Assembly: GCA_004525685.1 (NCBI GenBank)
Contig: SPBW01000021.1
Location: 1 to 19,517 of the forward strand
Origin: Candidatus Atribacteria bacterium
GTDB lineage: Bacteria; Bipolaricaulota; Bipolaricaulia; UBA7950; UBA9294
DNA: 19,517 nt
Direction: 5' to 3'
In this document: one piece after another, positions 7,390 to 14,400 of the stretch
How the letters are laid out: each line of letters opens with the position of its first letter
Position numbering within the stretch: position 1 is the stretch's first letter
Notes under the pieces: model-generated
The model's input: only the letters and a program-made list of their open reading frames with translations
Told to the model about the DNA's origin: nothing
Database searches by the model: none
Translations under genes and position numbers: made by a program

Positions 7390-9069
7390 ATGCGCAGCCG
7401 GGGGGGAGGGGGAATTCTCGCTATCCTTTGTCTTGCCATCTCGATCACTGGATTTGCACGAAGTGGGCTCCTCTATCTGAATGAGGAGCCTCTTTCTTTC
7501 GCCCAGCCAGTTCTTGAAGAGGGTTCGACATTTCTCGTGCCATTGGAGGAGTTCGCGCCCCTCGTTGGGCTCGACGTCTCCCAGCACGAAGGACGAGTCA
7601 TCCTGCGAGGAGATGGATTCCGTCAATCCCTGGATGAGTCGATCATGCTTGTTCTGGATGGGGCGATCTATGTTGCGCTCGACTGGCTCCTTGACCATGT
7701 GAACGGCGAACTTCATTGGTTGGGAGGTGATGCCTATGTTCAGATCGAAGAGCCGAGGCTCGTCGAGATCGATGCCACAGCGCAGCAGGTGACTGTTCGG
7801 TTCACTGGCTTCAGCCCTCATTCGACGAGCGTATCGTCGCAAGGACAGTCAGAGGTGCTGCGCCTGCGATGGCCATTCGGGTTACTCGATGTCGATGCTC
7901 AGTTGATCCGTGTGGGAGAGGCCGACATCCAGGAGGTGCGCTTGGTAGGTTCGAGCAATGGTGTCGAGTTGTCTGTCATGCTAGAACCTGGAACCCTTCT
8001 CGCACTGACTGAGCTGGAGACAGATGATTTCTACTCCCTAGAGCTGCAAGTCGCGCAGACGCAATCCCATCAATCGGTCATTATGCTCGGCGACGGTGTG
8101 TCCGTTTCTGAGTGGGCGGACATCGCCAACGGCCGATTTGTTGATTACGTGTATGTCGAGTCGTGGCGCAACCGGTTCCGCCTCGTTCCTACGGTGGCGG
8201 CAGATGGGTACGAAATACCAGGAAGCCTTGAAGCCAATCTTGAGGTGAGTGATGCAGTTGCTGCCATTTCGATCGATTGCCCCTGGGTACCCATGTCAGC
8301 GGAATGTCTCATCATGAATGACATTCCCTATGCAGTTCCTGATACGCCCTGCAACGTACTGGCAATGGATCTGTTCGGCCGGTGGACGACCTTCTCGTCG
8401 CTCTGCGCTGTGGACATCAAGCACGCAGGCCAGTTCATTGTGGTGGATGGCATCAACAGACCTCTCGACTATGGCGAGGTCGTCTTGTATTCCTCAGGTT
8501 ACTCAGGGTCCATTGCACAGAGCATCCCGGGATCGTTCCTGGCTCTGAAGATTCGAGAGGGGCGTATCGTCTCGGTCTATCAGGGGCCGTTCGTTCCGGC
8601 TGATTCCTCAGCCATTCTCGTTGTCGCCAGTGGAGAAGCCAAGGCACGACTGTCGTTGATCCGATTAGGGGATCCAGTGGATGTGATCTGCCAGTTCACA
8701 CATGCTAATGGGACGTATCCCTATGCTGTATCTGCAGGCCCCTTGGTGATGGGGAATGGCGCTGTCGTCCTCAATGAGGATCAACTCAAGGAGTTGTGGC
8801 AGTGGGAAGGCGGTGCAGCCCTTGCCTGCGACTGGCAAGGCGGACTCTATCTTCTGTCGTTTTCGGGCAGTGGAGAGCGTGAGACAACAGCCGCCGCATG
8901 GGGCTTGATGACCGTTGTGAATTCTCTTCCCACAACGCTGAAGGACGTCGTCTTGCTCTCCTCCTGCGGACGCCAACCGCTTGCCTATTCTGGCCGATCC
9001 GGCACGTTTCAACTGGGCCCCCAAGATCCTATTCGATTGGCACTCAGCTTGATCCCCCTCACTCCATGA
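7390..9069 (+). CDS. Secreted protein with copper-amine-oxidase-N-like and phosphodiester-glycosidase-like regions
   Basis: 559 residues. The signal peptide has a glycine-rich n-region (MRSRGGGG), a hydrophobic core (ILAILCLAISITG) and a probable cut after FA. Residues about 26-120 resemble the copper amine oxidase N-terminal-like domain often found in cell-wall proteins (LLYLNEEPLSF, STFLVPLEEFAPLVGLDV). A beta-rich AMIN-like stretch follows (about 125-225). Residues about 265-559 have the outline of the NAGPA/phosphodiester glycosidase family: a segment near SAGPLVMGNGAVVLN (about 447-461), then ALACDWQGGLYLLSFSG, then a C-terminal LLSSCGRQPLAY where active members have a DGGGSS-type motif. 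That motif is absent, so catalytic activity is doubtful. AAGGGGG lies 9 nt before the ATG. The stop overlaps murJ (ATGA), suggesting an envelope or peptidoglycan role. G runs at 7400-7406 and 7408-7412 lie in codons 4-8. Confidence 0.75.
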   Translation: MRSRGGGGILAILCLAISITGFARSGLLYLNEEPLSFAQPVLEEGSTFLVPLEEFAPLVGLDVSQHEGRVILRGDGFRQSLDESIMLVLDGAIYVALDWLLDHVNGELHWLGGDAYVQIEEPRLVEIDATAQQVTVRFTGFSPHSTSVSSQGQSEVLRLRWPFGLLDVDAQLIRVGEADIQEVRLVGSSNGVELSVMLEPGTLLALTELETDDFYSLELQVAQTQSHQSVIMLGDGVSVSEWADIANGRFVDYVYVESWRNRFRLVPTVAADGYEIPGSLEANLEVSDAVAAISIDCPWVPMSAECLIMNDIPYAVPDTPCNVLAMDLFGRWTTFSSLCAVDIKHAGQFIVVDGINRPLDYGEVVLYSSGYSGSIAQSIPGSFLALKIREGRIVSVYQGPFVPADSSAILVVASGEAKARLSLIRLGDPVDVICQFTHANGTYPYAVSAGPLVMGNGAVVLNEDQLKELWQWEGGAALACDWQGGLYLLSFSGSGERETTAAAWGLMTVVNSLPTTLKDVVLLSSCGRQPLAYSGRSGTFQLGPQDPIRLALSLIPLTP

Positions 9070-10607
9070 CGCGATTGGCGCGGGATGTGTTGCTGATGGC
9101 AGCAGCCACTGCACTATCGCGCGGATTGGGACTCTTGCGTGATGTGGCCATTGCCGATCATTTCGGAGCCGGTGCAGCGTACGATGCGTTTCTCATCGCT
9201 TTCTTCGTCCCTCACTTCTTGAGGCAACTGCTGGCTGAAGGAGCCCTTTCTACGGCCATGGTCCCGATCTATACGCAGTTGAAGGAGTCGTCCCCTGAAG
9301 CGGATGCCGATGGCTTTGCCTCGAACCTCATCTCCTGGCTGATCCTGTTGTTTCCGATGCTCGTTCTTTGCGGGATCCTGCTGGCACCGATCTACATCCC
9401 GTTTCTTGCTAGCGGATTCGATCCAGCCAAGCTCTCCCTGACCGTGACGCTGACACGCATTGTGTTCCCATTCATCGCCATCATCGGCATCGCGGCCGTG
9501 ATCATGGGAATTCTCAATGCGCACCGTCGATTCTTTGCCGCTTCGCTGGCGCCTGTCTGGTTCAACGTGGGCATGCTGGTTGGAATCCTCATTCTGGCCC
9601 CGCGCATGGAGCCGCCGATCCTCGGTGTTGGACTGGGTGTGCTGATCGGCGGCGTCGCACAGTTGGGATCGCAGATCCCCTCGGTCTTGAAAACGGGTTT
9701 TCGGTTTCGGTTTCAGCTCTTCCCTATCCATGCAGACATTCGCCGACTAGCGGGGCTCATGACGCCGGCACTCCTAACGCTCGCCGTAGCTCAAGTGAAT
9801 CTGATGGTGGACAACAAACTGGCTTCTCACCTCGGTGACGGTGGGATCTCCTCGCTGCAATATGCAATGAGGCTGTTTCAACTGCCTCTCGGCGTGCTTG
9901 CTGTCAGCATAGCGACCGCCCTCCTGCCACGATTCTCCAAGGCGTGGGCGCGCCAGGATGAAGGGGCATTCTATCGCCATCTTGATCAAGGACTTCTCGT
10001 GAGCGCACTGATGTTGTTGCCAGCCATGGTTGGGCTACTCGTCATAGGCTCTGACGTGATCGGCCTGCTCTTCGAGCACGGGTCTTTTGTGGCTGTAGAT
10101 ACGGCACGCACGGCTCGTGTCCTCAGCTTCTACTTGATTGGACTGGTCCCGTACGGATGGGTCTATGTATTCACGCGAGCCGCCTACGCTCGGAGCAAAC
10201 CTCTGTTCCCGCTTCTGGCATCTGCAGTCGCAGTCGGGGTGAATGTCGCGCTGGATCTGTTGCTCATCTCGTCCATGAGAGAGGCTGGCCTGGCCTTGGC
10301 CACAGCGATCTCCGGCATCTGCAATGCCGCGATGCTGGGGATGATTCTTCTATGGAATAGGCGCTTGCCTATGAATTCCATCGCGCAATTGGGTTGGATT
10401 GGATTGGGCTGTGTGGGACTGTTTGCTGTGACAGCCGGCGTACGAGTGTGTCTTTACGACGCGTCGCGACTCCTTGGGGTCCTTATGCCCACAGTGGCCG
10501 GGATCATCTTCTATGCCTCATTTGTTCGCCTGAGCCCATTGTGGCGTATCGTCTCTGCACTACGAGAGCCGAACAATCACGTATCGGGCTCATCCACATC
10601 GGTGTGA
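9066..10607 (+). CDS. murJ: Lipid II flippase MurJ (MVF family)
   Basis: 513 residues, normal for the family, with many hydrophobic segments consistent with 14 transmembrane helices. MurJ moves lipid II from the inner to the outer face of the cytoplasmic membrane. Residues required in E. coli MurJ have counterparts here: Arg19 (LSRGLG), Arg25 (LLRD), Asp40 (YDAF) and Arg53 (FLRQLLAEGA). The ATG at 9066 overlaps the upstream stop as ATGA and starts exactly at the family amino terminus (MTRLARDVLLMAAAT). The frame is open back to 8898, but that extension only reads through the previous gene. It is the last gene of the rightward operon and converges on dxr. Confidence 0.95.
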   Translation: MTRLARDVLLMAAATALSRGLGLLRDVAIADHFGAGAAYDAFLIAFFVPHFLRQLLAEGALSTAMVPIYTQLKESSPEADADGFASNLISWLILLFPMLVLCGILLAPIYIPFLASGFDPAKLSLTVTLTRIVFPFIAIIGIAAVIMGILNAHRRFFAASLAPVWFNVGMLVGILILAPRMEPPILGVGLGVLIGGVAQLGSQIPSVLKTGFRFRFQLFPIHADIRRLAGLMTPALLTLAVAQVNLMVDNKLASHLGDGGISSLQYAMRLFQLPLGVLAVSIATALLPRFSKAWARQDEGAFYRHLDQGLLVSALMLLPAMVGLLVIGSDVIGLLFEHGSFVAVDTARTARVLSFYLIGLVPYGWVYVFTRAAYARSKPLFPLLASAVAVGVNVALDLLLISSMREAGLALATAISGICNAAMLGMILLWNRRLPMNSIAQLGWIGLGCVGLFAVTAGVRVCLYDASRLLGVLMPTVAGIIFYASFVRLSPLWRIVSALREPNNHVSGSSTSV

Positions 10608-10631
10608 TCGTGAAGTAAGCAAGTTGTTAAG

Positions 10632-11810
10632 TCAGATGCGTACCTTCTGTGACTGCGTACGCGCCCAGGCATCAACGCGGAAGAGAGTCTGCAGATCGAT
10701 CGTGCCCTCTAGCGGTGCGATCTCATGGCTCCAAGACTCAAGGATGCGGTGCAATCCGGTAGCGATAGAAGGGAATGGAATCTCTCTCTGTAGGAAGCGC
10801 GTGATGAGGACCTCGTCAGCGGCATTCATTGCAGCCAAGGCGCTTCCGCCAAGCTTGGCGGCTTGTAGCACAGTGGCGAAGGCCGGATACCTGGCATGCG
10901 GGAAGGGCTCGAATTCGATCCGTAGGCCTTTCTCAAGAGGAAGCCGCGTAAGCCCTGTTGGCATCCGCTTTGGATGACAAAGAATGCCTTGAATGGCGAT
11001 CCGCATGTCTCGCGGTCCCAGCTCTGCTAACAGGGATCCATCAACGAACTCGACGAGCGAGTGAACCCAAGAGTCGGGATGGATGAGCACATCGATACGG
11101 GCGAAATCGACGCCAAACAACTGATGGGCACCAATGACTTCAAAGGCTTTGTTCACCATGGTCGCGCAATCGATTGTAATGCGCTTGCCCATGGACCATG
11201 TCGGATGCGCGAGCGCCTGCTCAGGCGAGACGTGAGCAAGGTCTGACGCGTCTGTGCGGAGGAAGGGACCTCCAGAGGCGGTAAGGATCAAACGAGCCAC
11301 CTCTTCGATCGGCCGGTCTCCCAAACAGCGATACAAGGCGTGATGTTCGGAGTCGATGGACAGAAGGCTGCCTGATCCGTCCCTGAGCAGCGCTTGAATG
11401 AGGCAGCCTCCAATGGCCAGGCTTTCCTTGTTCGCCAGTGCCACGGCCTTGTTCTCCTTCAATGCAGCCAGTGTAGGCTCTAGGCCGATGGATCCGACCA
11501 GCGCATTCACGACCAGATCGACGTCGGCACTCTGAGCCAAACGGATCAATCCATCGGGTCCCCAACATACATTCGTGTCCGGATAGTCGATTTGAAGTCG
11601 ATCTGCGTCCTGCCGTGCTGCGACGGCGATCATGCGGGGCTTTGTGCGATCGATCTGAGCACGAAAGGCGTCTGAATCGCGGCCCGCGGAAAGTCCGACA
11701 ATGCGAAACGCGTAGCCAAGCATGCGAAGCTGATCGACGACATCCAGCGTTTGGCTTCCGATAGATCCTGTCGATCCCAGAACGACAAGGCGCTTTTCTA
11801 GGATGCTCAT
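10632..11810 (-). CDS. dxr: 1-deoxy-D-xylulose-5-phosphate reductoisomerase
   Basis: 392 residues. The enzyme makes MEP from DXP with NADPH and a divalent metal, the committed step of the MEP isoprenoid pathway and the fosmidomycin target. The NADPH-binding GSTGSIGSQTLDVV is at 12-25. Metal ligands are Asp153 and Glu155 (SIDSEHHALY) and Glu224 (NKAFEVI). LTASGGPF (177-183) and HPTWSMGKRI (202-211) form the substrate loop region. In the phosphate-binding segment (TIDCATMVNK, 212-221) the residue matching E. coli Ser222 is Cys215, an unusual but conservative change. Asn220 and Lys221 are kept. The start ATG overlaps the ftsH stop as ATGA, so it is coupled to ftsH; the 3' end faces murJ 24 nt away. 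Confidence 0.96.
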   Translation of the reverse strand: MSILEKRLVVLGSTGSIGSQTLDVVDQLRMLGYAFRIVGLSAGRDSDAFRAQIDRTKPRMIAVAARQDADRLQIDYPDTNVCWGPDGLIRLAQSADVDLVVNALVGSIGLEPTLAALKENKAVALANKESLAIGGCLIQALLRDGSGSLLSIDSEHHALYRCLGDRPIEEVARLILTASGGPFLRTDASDLAHVSPEQALAHPTWSMGKRITIDCATMVNKAFEVIGAHQLFGVDFARIDVLIHPDSWVHSLVEFVDGSLLAELGPRDMRIAIQGILCHPKRMPTGLTRLPLEKGLRIEFEPFPHARYPAFATVLQAAKLGGSALAAMNAADEVLITRFLQREIPFPSIATGLHRILESWSHEIAPLEGTIDLQTLFRVDAWARTQSQKVRI

Positions 11811-13660
11811 CCAGCAGCAGGAGCAGGCACAAGACGACGCAGAAGCATCATGAGGTCGGGACCTGAGATCTCTTCTTTTTCCAGGACCTCGCCTGCCAGC
11901 TCGTCGAGAGCGCTACGGTGCTGACTGAGGATGTCCTTGGCCTTGTGGTAGGCTTCGCTTAGCAGCCCGCGAATCTCGTTGTCAGCCAGTCGCGACAACT
12001 CTTCGGAGTGCTCATTGCGCCGTACCAGTTCTTCTCCAAGGAAGACGTCAACGCGTTCGCGGCCGAGGCTGATCGGGCCGAGTTCCTTGTTCATCCCTAG
12101 ATTGATCACCATTTCTGTCGCCATCTGCGTTGCGCTGCGAAGATCAGAGCTTGAGCCAGAGCCGAATTCCTCGAAAATGACCTCTTCCGCAGCACGGCCG
12201 GCCAGGGCCAGGGCGATTCGATTACGGAATTCAGACTCGGTATGAATGTAACGTTCTTCGACTTCGAGCGGCTCAACGAAGCCCATGGTTCCTGCAGTTC
12301 GAGGCAGGATAGTGATCTTGTGTACATTGAAGTCGTCGCCGCGCAGGACGTGGCCCACGAGTGCATGGCCGCTCTCATGATAGGCCGTCATGTTGCGCTC
12401 TTTCTCAGTGGGGACCATGCTCGGCCTCTTGAGGCCAAGCGAGAGGCGATCGGTTGCCTCTTCGAAATCGCTCATCTCGATTTGCTCTTTATCAGAGCGG
12501 GCAGCCAGAAGCGCCGCTTCGTTACACAGATTGCGGATGTCGGCGCCGGTGTAGCCACGCGTCTTTCGAGCGAGGACCTCTGGATCGACGTCTTCTGCGA
12601 CGGTCTTGTTCCGGAGATGAACGCGAAGGATCTCGACGCGCCCGCGTACAGTCGGATAGGGGACTGTGATGCGACGATCAAAACGACCAGGTCGCAAGAG
12701 CGCGGTGTCGAGGACATCGGGCCGGTTCGTGGCTGCAAGCAAGATGATGCCCTTGTTCGGCTCGAATCCGTCCATTTCGGACAGCAGCTGGTTGAGCGTT
12801 TGCTCTCGCTCGTCATGCCCACCGCCGAGCCCTGCGCCGCGCTTTCTCCCCACAGCATCGATTTCGTCAATGAAGATGATGCATGGTGCGCTTAGCTTGG
12901 CCTTCTCAAACATGTCTCGAACGCGCGAGGCGCCCACGCCAACGAACATCTCCACGAAATCAGATCCACTGATCGAGAAGAACGGCACTTTAGCCTCTCC
13001 GGCGATGGCCTTAGCTAGCAGCGTCTTACCGGTTCCCGGTGCACCGACAAGTAGGACGCCCTTGGGAATCTCGGCTCCCAAGCGAGCAAATCGACGTTGA
13101 TCCTTTAGGAAATCGACAATCTCTTCTACCTCCGCCGTCACTTCATCGATTCCGGCAACATCCTTGAATGTCACTTCAGTCGAATCGGGCTTGACAAGCT
13201 TGGCTTTCGACTGTCCGAAGGAAAGGGCCCCGCCTCCAGACTGTGTGCGCCGCATGATGTAGATCCAAACGCCAATCAAGAGCAGTATCGGCAGCATCGA
13301 TATGAACATGGAAGTGAAGAAGCTACTATTGGAGGGAGGTTCGTAGTCTAGGGCGAAGTTGTATTGCGCCTGATACTCATCGAGCAATGCTTGATAGGAT
13401 GTGGCATCCTCAGGAAGGCGCGATGTGACGGTTGATCCATTCACCAGAACAGCGGTGGCCACGCCGTCTTTGACTGTGACTTGTGCGACCTGACCCGTCA
13501 TGACGTAGGTTCGGAAGAGACTGTAATCGATCTCGTCTGCGGCGCTGCGGTTTCCAAACAATGACTGAAGAAGAATAAGTCCAAGAATTACGACAATCGT
13601 GACAAAGGCAATGTTTCGTAGATTGCGATTGCGTAAGTCTCGAAGTGGTTGTTTTTCCAT
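11807..13660 (-). CDS. ftsH: ATP-dependent zinc metalloprotease FtsH
   Basis: 617 residues from the ATG at 13660, which follows a strong AAGGAG; the frame is open to 13696 but the extension has no such site and overlaps the promoter. FtsH is a membrane-anchored hexameric protease for misassembled membrane and regulatory proteins. Transmembrane helix 1 is about 17-35 and helix 2 about 115-136, with the FtsH extracytoplasmic domain between. The AAA domain has Walker A GAPGTGKT (206-213), pore segment MFVGVGA (238-244), Walker B IIFIDEID (261-268) and the second region of homology TNRPDVLDTALLRPGRFDRR. The M41 protease has HESGH (428-432) and the third zinc ligand Asp506 (SSSDLRSATQ). All catalytic residues are intact. 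Has its own promoter and is followed by dxr with a 4-nt overlap. Confidence 0.98.
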   Translation of the reverse strand: MEKQPLRDLRNRNLRNIAFVTIVVILGLILLQSLFGNRSAADEIDYSLFRTYVMTGQVAQVTVKDGVATAVLVNGSTVTSRLPEDATSYQALLDEYQAQYNFALDYEPPSNSSFFTSMFISMLPILLLIGVWIYIMRRTQSGGGALSFGQSKAKLVKPDSTEVTFKDVAGIDEVTAEVEEIVDFLKDQRRFARLGAEIPKGVLLVGAPGTGKTLLAKAIAGEAKVPFFSISGSDFVEMFVGVGASRVRDMFEKAKLSAPCIIFIDEIDAVGRKRGAGLGGGHDEREQTLNQLLSEMDGFEPNKGIILLAATNRPDVLDTALLRPGRFDRRITVPYPTVRGRVEILRVHLRNKTVAEDVDPEVLARKTRGYTGADIRNLCNEAALLAARSDKEQIEMSDFEEATDRLSLGLKRPSMVPTEKERNMTAYHESGHALVGHVLRGDDFNVHKITILPRTAGTMGFVEPLEVEERYIHTESEFRNRIALALAGRAAEEVIFEEFGSGSSSDLRSATQMATEMVINLGMNKELGPISLGRERVDVFLGEELVRRNEHSEELSRLADNEIRGLLSEAYHKAKDILSQHRSALDELAGEVLEKEEISGPDLMMLLRRLVPAPAAG

Positions 13661-13665
13661 GGTGA

Positions 13666-13671
13666 CTCCTT
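13666..13671 (-). promoter_or_regulatory. Ribosome-binding site of ftsH
   Basis: The minus strand reads AAGGAG, five bases, then the ATG at 13660. It decides the ftsH start in favour of 13660 over the in-frame ATG at 13696. Confidence 0.75.
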
Positions 13672-13686
13672 GTGCGATTCGGCTCG

Positions 13687-13715
13687 ATTGTAGCACCCGA
13701 GCCAGGAGCGGTCAA
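13687..13715 (-). promoter_or_regulatory. Sigma-70-type promoter for ftsH-dxr
   Basis: On the minus strand TTGACC (13715-13710), a 17-nt spacer, then TACAAT (13692-13687), with TG one base upstream of the -10 (extended -10). It lies in the 83-nt gap after plsY. The predicted leader of about 20 nt contains the AAGGAG site. Confidence 0.8.
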
Positions 13716-13743
13716 TCGCCGAACAGTTCTGTGGTTCAGAGTT

Positions 13744-14400
13744 TCATTGACGGGGCCGCAGGATCTTCTTCCATAGCTGAAGGTTCTCGAAGGCCTTTTC
13801 CTCGCCTTTGAGAAGTCGGCGAATGTTGGTCCAATGGGTGGTGATGATGAATAAGGCCAACGCGATCGTGAGTACCAGAAGCAGGATCGGGTAATCAATT
13901 ATCGTGAAGCGGTCGATGAGGAATACGCTGATGGGTAGGCTTACTGCGGCCAGAATTGAACCTAGGGAAATCTTGCCGAACAGGAACACTACGATGGCAA
14001 AAACGCCCAGTGCGCACGCGACGGGAATGGGAGCATTACCCACAAGCATGCCAGCGCCTGTCGCCACACCTTTGCCTCCGCGGAAGCGGGTGTAGACGGG
14101 GAATACGTGGCCTATGACGGCAGCTAGGCCGCAGAGCAGCGCGACCGTGCTGAACGCAAACGGCAGGGGGCCCAATGGAATGCGCGCAATGAATACTGAC
14201 GCCAGCGCGCCTTTGGCGACATCTGTGATCATGACAGGTAGGCCGATCTTCCAACCGAGGACACGCCACGCGTTCGTACCACCCGCATTACCGCTTCCGT
14301 GATTGCGGACATCGACCTTGCGGAAGAGCTTGCCATAGACGATCGAAGACGGAAATGCTCCGACCAAGTAGGACGCAATGAGTAGGATGGCGAGAGACAC
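13744..14400 (-). CDS. plsY: Acyl-phosphate:glycerol-3-phosphate acyltransferase PlsY
   Basis: 218 residues, an integral membrane protein with several hydrophobic helices. PlsY transfers an acyl chain from acyl-phosphate to glycerol-3-phosphate, making lysophosphatidic acid. The three family motifs are visible: GSGNAGGTNAWRVLG (35-49), GHVFPVYTRFRGGKGVAT (97-114) and a C-terminal HWTNIRRLLKGEE (189-201). The start is GTG, sharing its first base with the TAG of the upstream kinase gene (TAGTG). GGAG lies 7 nt before the GTG inside that gene. The one-base overlap and the shared chemistry (acyl-phosphate made by the kinase is the PlsY substrate) support a functional pair. Confidence 0.95.
   Translation of the reverse strand: MSLAILLIASYLVGAFPSSIVYGKLFRKVDVRNHGSGNAGGTNAWRVLGWKIGLPVMITDVAKGALASVFIARIPLGPLPFAFSTVALLCGLAAVIGHVFPVYTRFRGGKGVATGAGMLVGNAPIPVACALGVFAIVVFLFGKISLGSILAAVSLPISVFLIDRFTIIDYPILLLVLTIALALFIITTHWTNIRRLLKGEEKAFENLQLWKKILRPRQ

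Noticed and set aside
8898..9065. Upstream extension of murJ
   Set aside because: It reads through the previous gene in another frame; the family N-terminus begins at the ATG at 9066.
9114..9731. 205-codon minus-strand open frame
   Set aside because: Antisense to murJ, with a highly charged composition typical of the reverse strand of a membrane-protein gene.
11221..11832. 203-codon minus-strand frame
   Set aside because: Alternative frame of dxr and the end of ftsH, both of which are clearly coding.
12242..12895. 217-codon plus-strand open frame
   Set aside because: Entirely antisense to the AAA and protease domains of ftsH, whose catalytic motifs are intact; the translation has no recognisable features.
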